Shown here in pieces: positions 51,194-63,425 of a DNA stretch of 64,000 nucleotides. The stretch's first letter is position 1. Each line of letters starts with the position of its first letter. The stretch comes from Osmia lignaria lignaria (Eukaryota; Arthropoda; Insecta; Hymenoptera; Megachilidae): contig NW_027478161.1 of assembly GCF_051020975.1 (NCBI RefSeq), positions 8,804,001-8,868,000 of the forward strand. The letters run 5' to 3'. Both the position numbers and the translations under genes were made by a program. The notes beneath the pieces were generated by a model that had not been told where the DNA came from, ran no database searches, and worked only from the letters and a program-made list of their open reading frames with translations.

Positions 51194-51837
51194 TTGCAGA
51201 TTTATCTCAAGGGAAGAGGACTGACGGACATATTTCGAGATATTTCTTCTTCTTGTTGTTCTTCTTCTGCACAGCTAAGCTGGAAGTGGCATTTGCAGCT
51301 CGCAATAGTGCAGAGTTATCTCAAAGAAAGAGGCCACGGTGTTTCTGTACCTCTATTATGTTGGTGCAGCTTCGGAACTTTTAAATATCTTGATCTATCT
51401 CGAGAACTACGCATCTGATCAAAAAATATCATAGAACATAAAAAGTAGGAAACATAATTCTCTACAAAAAAGGTCTCTTAAGATTTTGCCATAGCTCGTT
51501 TCGTTTCCGAGATATTTGCAGATATATCTCAAGGGAAGGGGCCTGACGGACATATTTCGAGATATTTCTTCTTCTTGTTGTTCTTCTTCTGCACAGCTAA
51601 ACTGGAAGTGGCATTTCCAGCTCGCAATAGTGCAGAGTTATCTCAAAGAATGGGGCCACGGTGTTTCTGTATCTCTATTATGTTGGTGCGGCTTCGGAAC
51701 TTTTAAATATCTTGATATATCTCGAGAACTACGCATCTGATCAAAAAATATCATAGAACATAAAAAGTAGGAAACATAATTCTCTACAAAAAAGGTCTCT
51801 TAAGATTTTGCCATAGCTCGTTTCGTTTCCGAGATAT

Positions 51838-52158
51838 TTGCAGATATATCTCAAGGGAAGGGGCCTGACGGACATATTTCGAGATATTTCTTCTTCTTGT
51901 TGTTCTTTTCTGCACAGCTAAGCTGGAAGTGGCATTTGCAGGTCGCAATAGTGCAGAGTTATCTCAAAGAAAGGGCCCACGGTGTTTCTGTATCTCTATT
52001 ATGTTGGTGCGGCTTCGGAACTTTTAAATATCTCGATATATCTCGAAAACTACGCTTCTAATCAAAAAATATCATAGAACATAAAAAGGAGGAAACTTAA
52101 TTCTCTACAAAAAAGGTCTCTTAACATTTTGCCATAGCTTGCTTCGTTTCCGAGATAT
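51838..52158. repeat. 321-bp monomer with 1-bp deletion in the triplet tract (1 of 4)
   Basis: The tract reads GTTCTTTTCTGC near 51902-51913, one C fewer than GTTCTTCTTCTGC. It also carries GCAGGTCGCAAT and AAAAAGGAGG, markers of this class. Private changes are AAAGGGCCCACG and CTTCTAATCA. It is the first of four copies spaced exactly 1931 bp apart. Confidence 0.92.
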
Positions 52159-52480
52159 TTGCACATATATCTCAAGGGAAGGGGCCTAACGGACATATTT
52201 CGAGATATTTCTTCTTCTTGTTGTTCTTCTTCTGCACAGCTAAGCTGGAAGTGGCATTTGCGGCTCGCACTAGTGCAGAGTTATCTCAAAGAAAGGGGCC
52301 ACGGTGTTTCTGTATCTCTATTATGTTGGTGCAGCTTCGCAACTTTTAAATATCTTGATATATCTCGAGAACTACGCATCTGATCAAAAAATATCATAGA
52401 ACATAAAAAGTAGGAAACATAATTCTCTACAAAAAAGGTCTCTTAAGATTTTGCCATAGCTCGTTTCGTTTCCGAGATAT
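52159..52480. repeat. GCACATATATC monomer class carrying a family A core
   Basis: This class has TTGCACATATATC at the head, GGCCTAACGG, the family A core GCGGCTCGCACTAGTG and GTGCAGCTTCGCAAC. Copies lie at 52159, 54090, 56021, 56987 and 57952. These are the only units right of 26.1 kb in which I found the ACTAGT core, so a family A fragment was captured and amplified with this HOR. Confidence 0.85.
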
Positions 52481-53446
52481 TTGCAGATATATCTCAAGGG
52501 AAGGGGCCTGACGGACATATTTCGAGATATTTCTTCTTCTTGTTGTTCTTCTTCTGCACAGCTAAACTGGAAGTGGCATTTCCAGCTCGCAATAATGCAG
52601 AGTTATCTCAAAGAAAGGGGCCACGGTGTTTCTGTATCTCTATTATGTTGGTGCGGCTTCGGAACTTTTAAATATCTTGATATATCTCGAGAACTACGCA
52701 TCTGATCAAAAAATATCATAGAACATAAAAAGTAGGAAACATAATTCTCTACAAAAAAGGTCTCTTAAGATTTTGCCATAGCTCGTTTCGTTTCCGAGAT
52801 ATTTGCAGATATATCTCAAGGGAAGGGGCCTGACGGACATATTTCGAGATATTTCTTCTTCTTGTTGTTCTTCTTCTGCACAGCTAAACTGGAAGTGGCA
52901 TTTCCAGCTCGCAATAGTGCAGAGGTATCTCAAAGAATGGGGCCACGGTGTTTCTGTATCTCTATTATGTTGGTGCGGCTTCGGAACTTTTAAATATCTT
53001 GATATATCTCGAGAACTACGCATCTGATCGAAAAATATCATAGAACATAAAAAGAAGGAACCTTAATTCTCTACAAAAAAGGTCTCTTAAGATTTTGCCA
53101 TAGCTCGTTTCGTTTCCGAGATATTTGCAGATATATCTCAAGGGAAGGGGCCTGACGGACATATTTCGAGATATTTCTTCTTCTTGCTGTTCTTCTTCTG
53201 CACAGCTAAACTGGAAGTGGCATTTCCAGCTCGCAATAGTGCAGAGGTATCTCAAAGAATGGGGCCACGGTGTTTCTGTATCTCTATTATGTTGGTGCGG
53301 CTTCGGAACTTTTAAATATCTTGATATATCTCGAGAACTACGCATCTGATCAAAAAATATCATAGAACATAAAAAGTAGGAAACTTAATTCTCTACAAAA
53401 AAGGTCTCTTAACATTTTGCCATAGCTCGCTTCGTTTCCGAGATAT

Positions 53447-55377
53447 TTGCAGATTTATCTCAAGGGAAGAGGACTGACGGACATATTTCGAGATATTTCT
53501 TCTTCTTGTTGTTCTTCTTCTGCACAGCTAAGCTGGAAGTGGCATTTGCAGCTCGCAATAGTGCAGAGTTATCTCAAAGAAAGAGGCCACGGTGTTTCTG
53601 TACCTCTATTATGTTGGTGCAGCTTCGGAACTTTTAAATATCTTGATCTATCTCGAGAACTACGCATCTGATCAAAAAATATCATAGAACATAAAAAGTA
53701 GGAAACATAATTCTCTACAAAAAAGGTCTCTTAAGATTTTGCCATAGCTCGTTTCGTTTCCGAGATATTTGCAGATATATCTCAAGGGAAGGGGCCTGAC
53801 GGACATATTTCGAGATATTTCTTCTTCTTGTTGTTCTTTTCTGCACAGCTAAGCTGGAAGTGGCATTTGCAGGTCGCAATAGTGCAGAGTTATCTCAAAG
53901 ATTGGGGCCACGGTGTTTCTGTATCTCTATTATGTTGGTGCGGCTTCGGAACTTTTAAATATCTCGATATATCTCGAAAACTACGCTTCTGATCAAAAAA
54001 TATCATAGAACATAAAAAGGAGGAAACTTAATTCCCTACAAAAAAGGTCTCTTAACATTTTGCCATAGCTTGCTTCGTTTCCGAGATATTTGCACATATA
54101 TCTCAAGGGAAGGGGCCTAACGGACATATTTCGAGATATTTCTTCTTCTTGTTGTTCTTCTTCTGCACAGCTAAGCTGGAAGTGGCATTTGCGGCTCGCA
54201 CTAGTGCAGAGTTATCTCAAAGAAAGGGGCCACGGTGTTTCTGTATCTCTATTATGTTGGTGCAGCTTCGCAACTTTTAAATATCTTGATATATCTCGAG
54301 AACTACGCATCTGATCAAAAAATATCATAGAACATAAAAAGTAGGAAACATAATTCTCTACAAAAAAGGTCTCTTAAGATTTTGCCATAGCTCGTTTCGT
54401 TTCCGAGATATTTGCAGATATATCTCAAGGGAAGGGGCCTGACGGACATATTTCGAGATATTTCTTCTTCTTGTTGTTCTTCTTCTGCACAGCTAAACTG
54501 GAAGTGGCATTTCCAGCTCGCAATAGTGCAGAGTTATCTCAAAGAAAGGGGCCACGGTGTTTCTGTATCTCTATTATGTTGGTGCGGCTTCGGAACTTTT
54601 AAATATCTTGATATATCTCGAGAACTACGCATCTGATCAAAAAATATCATAGAGCGTAAAAAGTAGGAAACATAATTCTCTACAAAAAAGGTCTCTTAAG
54701 ATTTTGCCATAGCTCGTTTCGTTTCCGAGATATTTGCAGATATATCTCAAGGGAAGGGGCCTGACGGACATATTTCGAGATATTTCTTCTTCTTGTTGTT
54801 CTTCTTCTGCACAGCTAAACTGGAAGTGGCATTTCCAGCTCGCAATAGTGCAGAGGTATCTCAAAGAATGGGGCCACGGTGTTTCTGTATCTCTATTATG
54901 TTGGTGCGGCTTCGGAACTTTTAAATATCTTGATATATCTCGAGAACTACGCATCTGATCGAAAAATATCATAGAACATAAAAAGAAGGAACCTTAATTC
55001 TCTACAAAAAAGGTCTCTTAAGATTTTGCCATAGCTCGTTTCGTTTCCGAGATATTTGCAGATATATCTCAAGGGAAGGGGCCTGACGGACATATTTCGA
55101 GATATTTCTTCTTCTTGCTGTTCTTCTTCTGCACAGCTAAACTGGAAGTGGCATTTCCAGCTCGCAATAGTGCAGAGGTATCTCAAAGAATGGGGCCACG
55201 GTGTTTCTGTATCTCTATTATGTTGGTGCGGCTTCGGAACTTTTAAATATCTTGATATATCTCGAGAACTACGCATCTGATCAAAAAATATCATAGAACA
55301 TAAAAAGTAGGAAACTTAATTCTCTACAAAAAAGGTCTCTTAACATTTTGCCATAGCTCGCTTCGTTTCCGAGATAT
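53447..55377. repeat. 6-unit HOR, copy 2 (1931 bp)
   Basis: Six units in the order of copy 1 without the extra unit. The length is 6 x 322 minus 1 because of the deletion-bearing second unit. The fourth unit ends AGAGCGTAAA. A related GAGC variant recurs in the next copy and not in copy 1, linking copies 2 and 3. Confidence 0.88.
53769..54089. repeat. 321-bp monomer with 1-bp deletion (2 of 4)
   Basis: Same deleted C (near 53834-53842), same GCAGGTCGCAAT core and AAAAAGGAGG tail. It has GATTGGGGCC where copies 3 and 4 have GAATGGGGCC, and ATTCCCTAC, which is shared with copies 3 and 4. Confidence 0.92.
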
Positions 55378-55699
55378 TTGCAGATTTATCTCAAGGGAAG
55401 AGGACTGACGGACATATTTCGAGATATTTCTTCTTCTTGTTGTTCTTCTTCTGCACAGCTAAGCTGGAAGTGGCATTTGCAGCTCGCAATAGTGCAGAGT
55501 TATCTCAAAGAAAGAGGCCACGGTGTTTCTGTACCTCTATTATGTTGGTGCAGCTTCGGAACTTTTAAATATCTTGATCTATCTCGAGAACTACGCATCT
55601 GATCAAAAAATATCATAGAACATAAAAAGTAGGAAACATAATTCTCTACAAAAAAGGTCTCTTAAGATTTTGCCATAGCTCGTTTCGTTTCCGAGATAT

Positions 55700-56020
55700 T
55701 TGCAGATATATCTCAAGGGAAGGGGCCTGACGGACATATTTCGAGATATTTCTTCTTCTTGTTGTTCTTTTCTGCACAGCTAAGCTGGAAGTGGCATTTG
55801 CAGGTCGCAATAGTGCAGAGTTATCTCAAAGAATGGGGCCACGGTGTTTCTGTATCTCTATTATGTTGGTGCGGCTTCGGAACTTTTAAATATCTCGATA
55901 TATCTCGAAAACTACGCTTCTGATCAAAAAATATCATAGAACATAAAAAGGAGGAAACTTAATTCCCTACAAAAAAGGTCTCTTAACATTTTGCCATAGC
56001 TTGCTTCGTTTCCGAGATAT
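55700..56020. repeat. 321-bp monomer with 1-bp deletion (3 of 4)
   Basis: Same deletion (near 55765-55773) with GAATGGGGCC, GCAGGTCGCAAT and ATTCCCTAC. It is 1931 bp from the second copy. Confidence 0.92.
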
Positions 56021-56664
56021 TTGCACATATATCTCAAGGGAAGGGGCCTAACGGACATATTTCGAGATATTTCTTCTTCTTGTTGTTCTTCTTCTGCACA
56101 GCTAAGCTGGAAGTGGCATTTGCGGCTCGCACTAGTGCAGAGTTATCTCAAAGAAAGGGGCCACGGTGTTTCTGTATCTCTATTATGTTGGTGCAGCTTC
56201 GCAACTTTTAAATATCTTGATATATCTCGAGAACTACGCATCTGATCAAAAAATATCATAGAACATAAAAAGTAGGAAACATAATTCTCTACAAAAAAGG
56301 TCTCTTAAGATTTTGCCATAGCTCGTTTCGTTTCCGAGATATTTGCAGATATATCTCAAGGGAAGGGGCCTGACGGACATATTTCGAGATATTTCTTCTT
56401 CTTGTTGTTCTTCTTCTGCACAGCTAAACTGGAAGTGGCATTTCCAGCTCGCAATAGTGCAGAGTTATCTCAAAGAAAGGGGCCACGGTGTTTCTGTATC
56501 TCTATTATGTTGGTGCGGCTTCGGAACTTTTAAATATCTTGATATATCTCGAGAACTACGCATCTGATCAAAAAATATCATAGAGCATAAAAAGTAGGAA
56601 ACATAATTCTCTACAAAAAAGGTCTCTTAAGATTTTGCCATAGCTCGTTTCGTTTCCGAGATAT

Positions 56665-56986
56665 TTGCAGATATATCTCAAGGGAAGGGGCCTGACGGAC
56701 ATATTTCGAGATATTTCTTCTTCTTGTTGTTCTTCTTCTGCACAGCTAAACTGGAAGTGGCATTTCCAGCTCGCAATAGTGCAGAGGTATCTCAAAGAAT
56801 GGGGCCACGGTGTTTCTGTATCTCTATTATGTTGGTGCGGCTTCGGAACTTTTAAATATCTTGATATATCTCGAAAACTACGCTTCTGATCAAAAAATAT
56901 CATAGAACATAAAAAGGAGGAAACTTAATTCTCTACAAAAAAGGTCTCTTAACATTTTGCCATAGCTTGCTTCGTTTCCGAGATAT
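56665..56986. repeat. Hybrid monomer ending 6-unit HOR copy 3
   Basis: It is a GAGGTATCTC/GAATGGGG unit up to about 56810, but reads CTCGAAAACTACGCTTC, AAAAAGGAGG and GCTTGCTTCG in its last third, as the 1-bp deletion class does. It has no deletion itself, so the switch is after the triplet tract, in the stretch both classes share. Confidence 0.8.
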
Positions 56987-58595
56987 TTGCACATATATCT
57001 CAAGGGAAGGGGCCTAACGGACATATTTCGAGATATTTCTTCTTCTTGTTGTTCTTCTTCTGCACAGCTAAGCTGGAAGTGGCATTTGCGGCTCGCACTA
57101 GTGCAGAGTTATCTCAAAGAAAGGGGCCACGGTGTTTCTGTATCTCTATTATGTTGGTGCAGCTTCGCAACTTTTAAATATCTTGATATATCTCGAGAAC
57201 TACGCATCTGATCAAAAAATATCATAGAACATAAAAAGTAGGAAACATAATTCTCTACAAAAAAGGTCTCTTAAGATTTTGCCATAGCTCGTTTCGTTTC
57301 CGAGATATTTGCAGATATATCTCAAGGGAAGGGGCCTGACGGACATATTTCGAGATATTTCTTCTTCTTGTTGTTCTTCTTCTGCACAGCTAAACTGGAA
57401 GTGGCATTTCCAGCTCGCAATAGTGCAGAGTTATCTCAAAGAAAGGGGCCACGGTGTTTCTGTATCTCTATTATGTTGGTGCGGCTTCGGAACTTTTAAA
57501 TATCTTGATATATCTCGAGAACTACGCATCTGATCAAAAAATATCATAGAACATAAAAAGTAGGAAACATAATTCTCTACAAAAAAGGTCTCTTAAGATT
57601 TTGCCATAGCTCGTTTCGTTTCCGAGATATTTGCAGATATATCTCAAGGGAAGGGGCCTGACGGACATATTTCGAGATATTTCTTCTTCTTGTTGTTCTT
57701 TTCTGCACAGCTAAGCTGGAAGTGGCATTTGCAGGTCGCAATAGTGCAGAGTTATCTCAAAGAATGGGGCCACGGTGTTTCTGTATCTCTATTATGTTGG
57801 TGCGGCTTCGGAACTTTTAAATATCACGATATATCTCGAAAACTACGCTTCTGATCAAAAAATATCATAGAACATAAAAAGGAGGAAACTTAATTCCCTA
57901 CAAAAAAGGTCTTTTAACATTTTGCCATAGCTTGCTTCGTTTCCGAGATATTTGCACATATATCTCAAGGGAAGGGGCCTAACGGACATATTTCGAGATA
58001 TTTCTTCTTCTTGTTGTTCTTCTTCTGCACAGCTAAGCTGGAAGTGGCATTTGCGGCTCGCACTAGTGCAGAGTTATCTCAAAGAAAGGGGCCACGGTGT
58101 TTCTGTATCTCTATTATGTTGGTGCAGCTTCGCAACTTTTAAATATCTTGATATATCTCGAGAACTACGCATCTGATCAAAAAATATCATAGAACATAAA
58201 AAGTAGGAAACATAATTCTCTACAAAAAAGGTCTCTTAAGATTTTGCCATAGCTCGTTTCGTTTCCGAGATATTTGCAGATATATCTCAAGGGAAGGGGC
58301 CTGACGGACATATTTCGAGATATTTCTTCTTCTTGTTGTTCTTCTTCTGCACAGCTAAACTGGAAGTGGCATTTCCAGCTCGCAATAGTGCAGAGTTATC
58401 TCAAAGAAAGGGGCCACGGTGTTTCTGTATCTCTATTATGTTGGTGCGGCTTCGGAACTTTTAAATATCTTGATATATCTCGAGAACTACGCATCTGATC
58501 AAAAAATATCATAGAACATAAAAAGTAGGAAACTTAATTCTCTACAAAAAAGGTCTCTTAACATTTTGCCATAGCTCGCTTCGTTTCCGAGATAT
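56987..58595. repeat. 6-unit HOR region, partial copy 4
   Basis: Order: GCACATATATC unit, TTTCCAGCTCG unit, 1-bp deletion unit, GCACATATATC unit, TTTCCAGCTCG unit. The last TTTCCAGCTCG unit ends with AAACTTAA and TTAACATTTT, not AAACATAA and TTAAGATTTT, marking the exit from this HOR. Confidence 0.8.
57631..57951. repeat. 321-bp monomer with 1-bp deletion (4 of 4)
   Basis: Same deletion (near 57696-57704). Private changes are AATATCACGATA and GTCTTTTAAC. It still lies 1931 bp from the third copy although the units between were rearranged. Confidence 0.92.
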
Positions 58596-61493
58596 TTGCA
58601 GATTTATCTCAAGGGAAGAGGACTGACGGACATATTTCGAGATATCTCTTCTTCTTGTTGTTCTTCTTCTGCACAGCTAAGCTGGAAGTGGCATTTGCAG
58701 CTCGCAATAGTGCAGAGTTACCTCAAAGAAAGAGGCCACGGTGTTTCTGTACCTCTATTATGTTGGTGCAGCTTCGGAACTTTTAAATATCTTGATCTAT
58801 CTCGAGAACTACGCATCTGATCAAAAAATATCATAGAACATAAAAAGTAGGAAACATAATTCTCTACAAAAAAGGTCTCTTAAGATTTTGCCATAGCTCG
58901 TTTCGTTTCCGAGATATTTGCAGATATATCTCAAGGGAAGGGGCCTGACGGACATATTTCGAGATATTTCTTCTTCTTGCTGTTCTTCTTCTGCACAGCT
59001 AAACTGGAAGTGGCATTTCCAGCTCGCAATAGTGCAGAGGTATCTCAAAGAATGGGGCCACGGTGTTTCTGTATCTCTATTATGTTGGTGCGGCTTCGGA
59101 ACTTTTAAATATCTTGATATATCTCGAGAACTACGCATCTGATCGAAAAATATCATAGAACATAAAAAGAAGGAAACTTAATTCTCTACAAAAAAGGTCT
59201 CTTAACATTTTGCCATAGCTCGCTTCGTTTCCGAGATATTTGCAGATTTATCTCAAGGGAAGGGGCCTGACGGACATATTTCGAGATATTTCTTCTTCTT
59301 GTTGTTCTTCTTCTGCACAGCTAAGCTGGAAGTGGCATTTGCAGCTCGCAATAGTGCAGAGTTACCTCAAAGAAAGGGGCCACGGTGTTTCTGTATCTCT
59401 ATTATGTTGGTGCCGCTTCGGAACTTTTAAATATCTGGATATATCTCGAGAACTACGCATCTGATCAAAAAATATCATAGAACATAAATTGTAGGAAACA
59501 TAATTCTCTACAAAAAAGGTCTCTTAAGATTTTGCCATAGCTCGTTTCGTTTCCGAGATATTTGCAGATATATCTCAAGGGAAGGGGCCTGACGGACATA
59601 TTTCGAGATATTTCTTCTTCTTGTTGTTCTTCTTCTGCACAGCTAAGCTGGAAGTGGCATTTGCAGCTCGCAATAGTGCAGAGTTATCTCAAAGAAAGGG
59701 GCCACGGTGTTTCTGTATCTCTATTATGTTGGTGCGGCTTCGGAACTTTTAAATATCTTGATATATGTCGAGAACTACGCATCTGATCAAAAAATATCAC
59801 AGAACATAAAAAGTAGGAAACTTAATTCTCTACAAAAAAGGTCCCTTAACATTTTGCCATAGCTCGCTTCGTTTCCGAGATATTTGCAGATCTATCTCAA
59901 GGGAAGGGGCCTGGCGGACATATTTCGAGATATTTCTTCTTCTTGTCGTTCTTCTTCTGCACAGCTAAACTGGAAGTGGCATTTCCAGCTCGCAATAGTG
60001 CAGAGTTATCTCAAAGAAACGGGCCACGGTGTTTCTGTATCTCTATTATGTTGGTGCGGCTTCGGAACTTTTAAATATCTTGATATATCTCGAGAACTAC
60101 GCATCTGATCAAAAAATATCATACAACATAAAAAGTAGGAAACTTAATTCTCTACAAAAAAGGTCTCTTAACATTTTGCCATAGCTCGCTTCGTTTCCGA
60201 GATATTTGCAGATTTATCTCAAGGGAAGAGGACTGACGGACATATTTCGAGATATTTCTTCTTCTTGTTGTTCTTCTTCTGCACAGCTAAGCTGGAAGTG
60301 GCATTTGCAGCTCGCAATAGTGCAGAGTTATCTCAAAGAAAGAGGCCACGGTGTTTCTGTACCTCTATTATGTTGGTGCAGCTTCGGAACTTTTAAATAT
60401 CTTGATCTATCTCGAGAACTACGCATCTGATCAAAAAATATCATAGAACATAAATAGTAGGAAACATAATTCTCTACAAAAAAGGTCTCTTAAGATTTTG
60501 CCATAGCTCGTTTCGTTTCCGAGATATTTGCAGATATATCTCAAGGGAAGGGGCCTGACGGACATATTTCGAGATATTTCTTCTTCTTGTTGTTCTTCTT
60601 CTGCACAGCTAAGCTGGAAGTGGCATTTGCAGCTCGCAATAGTGCAGAGTTATCTCAAAGAAAGAGGCCACGGTGTTTCTGTACCTCTATTATGTTGGTG
60701 CAGCTTCGGAACTTTTAAATATCTTGATCTATCTCGAGAACTACGCATCTGATCAAAAAATATCGTAGAACATAAAAAGTAGGAAACATAATTCTCTACA
60801 AAAAAGGTCTGTTAAGATTTTGCCATAGCTCGCTTCGTTTCCGAGATATTTGCAGATTTATCTCAAGGGAAGGGGCCTGACGGACATATTTCGAGATATT
60901 TCTTCTTCTTGTTGTTCTTCTTCTGCACAGCTAAACTGGAAGTGGCATTTCCAGCTCGCAATAGTGCAGAGTTATCTGAAAGAAAGGGGCCACGGTGTTT
61001 CTGTATCTCTATTATGTTGGTGCGGCTTCGGAACTTTTAAATATCTTGATATATCTCGAGAACTACGCTTCTGATCAAAAAATATCATAGAACATAAATT
61101 GTAGGAAACATAGTTCTCTACAAAAAAGCTCTCTTAAGATTTTGCCATAGCTCGTTTCGTTTCCGAGATATTTGCAGATATATCTCAAGGGAAGGGGCCT
61201 GACGGACATATTTCGAGATATTTCTTCTTCTTGTTGTTCTTCTTCTGCACAGCTAAACTGGAAGTGGCATTTCCAGCTCGCAATAGTGCAGAGTTATCTC
61301 AAAGAATGGGGCCACGGTGTTTCTGTATCTCTATTATGTTGGTGCGGCTTCGGAACTTTTAAATATCTTGATATATCTCGAGAACTACGCATCTGATCAA
61401 AAAATATCATAGAACATAAAAAGTAGGTAACTTAATTCTCTACAAAAAAGGTCTCTTAACACTTTGCCATAGCTCGCTTCGTTTCCGAGATAT
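58596..61493. repeat. Mixed family B units with a recurrent 30-kb segment
   Basis: Nine units without a clear local period. Units 59240, 59562 and 59884 match the series around 29949-31229: a GTGCCGCTTCGG unit, a unit with ATATGTCGAGAAC and ATCACAGAAC, then a GGCCTGGCGG unit with CAGATCTATC preceded by GTCCCTTAAC. The 61172 unit ends AGTAGGTAAC, as does the 28339 unit. Private changes include CATACAACATAAAAAG and AGAAACGGGCC. Confidence 0.75.
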
Positions 61494-62459
61494 TTGCAGA
61501 TTTATCTCAAGGGAAGGGGCCTGACGGACATATTTCGAGATATTTCTTCTTCTTGTTGCTCTTCTTCTGCACAGCGAAGCTGGAAGTGGCATTTGCAGCT
61601 CGCAATAGTGCAGAGTTATCTCAAAGAAAGGGGCCACGGTGTTTCTGTATCTCTATTATGTTGGTGCGGCTTCGGAACTTTTAAATATCTTGATATATAT
61701 CGAGAACTACGCATCTGATCAAAAAATATCATAGAAGATAAAAAGTAGGAAACATAATTCTCTACAAAAAAGGTCTCTTAAGATTTTGCCATAGCTCGTT
61801 TCGTTTCCGAGATATTTGCAGATATATCTCAAGGGAAGGGGCCTGACGGACATATTTCGAGATATTTCTTCTTCTTGTTGTTCTTCTTCTGCACAGCTAA
61901 ACTGGAAGTGGCATTTCCAGCTCGCAATAGTGCAGAGTTATCTCAAAGAAAGGGGCCACGGTGTTTCTGTATCTCTATTATGTTGGTGCGGCTTCGGAAC
62001 TTTTAAATATCTTGATATATCTCGAGAACTACGCATCTGATCAAAAAATATCATAGAACATAAAAAGTAGGAAACTTAATTCTCTACAAAAAAGGTCTCT
62101 TAACATTTTGCCATAGCTCGCTTCGTTTCCGAGATATTTGCAGATATATCTCAAGGGAAGGGGCCTGACGGACATATTTCGAGATATTTCTTCTTCTTGT
62201 TGTTCTTCTTCTGCACAGCTAAGCTGGAAGTGGCATTTGCAGCTCGCAATAGTGCAGAGTTATCTCAAAGAAAGAGGCCACGGTGTTTCTGTACCTCTAT
62301 TATGTTGGTGCAGCTTCGGAACTTTTAAATATCTTGATCTATCTCGAGAACTACGCATCTGATCAAAAAATATCGTAGAACATAAAAAGTAGGAAACATA
62401 ATTCTCTACAAAAAAGGTCTCTTAAGATTTTGCCATAGCTCGCTTCGTTTCCGAGATAT
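61494..62459. repeat. 3-unit HOR, copy 1 (966 bp)
   Basis: Order: a unit with TTGTTGCTC and CAGCGAAGC; a TTTCCAGCTCG unit; and a GTACCTCT/CTTGATCTATC unit. The first unit has a private ATATATCGAG. The CAGCGAAGC variant occurs only here and in the next copy. Confidence 0.85.
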
Positions 62460-63425
62460 TTGCAGATTTATCTCAAGGGAAGGGGCCTGACGGACATATT
62501 TCGAGATATTTCTTCTTCTTGTTGCTCTTCTTCTGCACAGCGAAGCTGGAAGTGGCATTTGCAGCTCGCAATAGTGCAGAGTTATCTCAAAGAAAGGGGC
62601 CACGGTGTTTCTGTATCTCTATTATGTTGGTGCAGCTTCGGAACTTTTAAATATCTTGATATATCTCGAGAACTACGCATCTGATCAAAAAATATCATAG
62701 AACATAAAAAGTAGGAAACATAATTCTCTACAAAAAAGGTCTCTTAAGATTTTGCCATAGCTCGTTTCGTTTCCGAGATATTTGCAGATATATCTCAAGG
62801 GAAGGGGCCTGACGGACATATTTCGAGATATTTCTTCTTCTTGTTGTTCTTCTTCTGCACAGCTAAACTGGAAGTGGCATTTCCAGCTCGCAATAGTGCA
62901 GAGTTATCTCAAAGAAAGGGGCCACGGTGTTTCTGTATCTCTATTATGTTGGTGCGGCTTCGGAACTTTTAAATATCTTGATATATCTCGAGAACTACGC
63001 ATCTGATCAAAAAATATCATAGAACATAAAAAGTAGGAAACTTAATTCTCTACAAAAAAGGTCTCTTAACATTTTGCCATAGCTCGCTTCGTTTCCGAGA
63101 TATTTGCAGATTTATCTCAAGGGAAGAGGACTGACGGACATATTTCGAGATATTTCTTCTTCTTGTTGTTCTTCTTCTGCACAGCTAAGCTGGAAGTGGC
63201 ATTTGCAGCTCGCAATAGTGCAGAGTTATCTCAAAGAAAGAGGCCACGGTGTTTCTGTACCTCTATTATGTTGGTGCAGCTTCGGAACTTTTAAATATCT
63301 TGATCTATCTCGAGAACTACGCATCTGATCAAAAAATATCATAGAACATAAAAAGTAGGAAACATAATTCTCTACAAAAAAGGTCTCTTAAGATTTTGCC
63401 ATAGCTCGTTTCGTTTCCGAGATAT
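62460..63425. repeat. 3-unit HOR, copy 2 (966 bp)
   Basis: Repeats the three markers of 61494-62459 in order. Its first unit has GTGCAGCTTCGG where copy 1 has GTGCGGCTTCGG. The third unit has GAAGAGGACTGACGG where copy 1 has GAAGGGGCCTGACGG, so exchange has continued since duplication. Confidence 0.85.

Larger units (their letters stand above)
51194..53446. repeat. 6-unit HOR region, copy 1 with one extra unit (2253 bp)
   Basis: Order: GTACCTCT/CTTGATCTATC; a GAATGGGG unit (51516, absent from later copies); the 1-bp deletion unit (51838); a GCACATATATC unit with GCGGCTCGCACTAGTG (52159); a TTTCCAGCTCG unit with a private AATAATGCAG (52481); and two GAGGTATCTC/GAATGGGG units. Its length is 7 x 322 minus 1. 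Confidence 0.85.
55378..56986. repeat. 6-unit HOR, copy 3, truncated by fusion (1609 bp)
   Basis: Five units. The fifth (56665) begins as a GAGGTATCTC/GAATGGGG unit and ends with the tail of the deletion-bearing class (GAAAACTACGCTTCTG, AAAAAGGAGG, GCTTGCTTCG). The fusion skips the remaining units and leads straight into another GCACATATATC unit at 56987. Confidence 0.85.
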
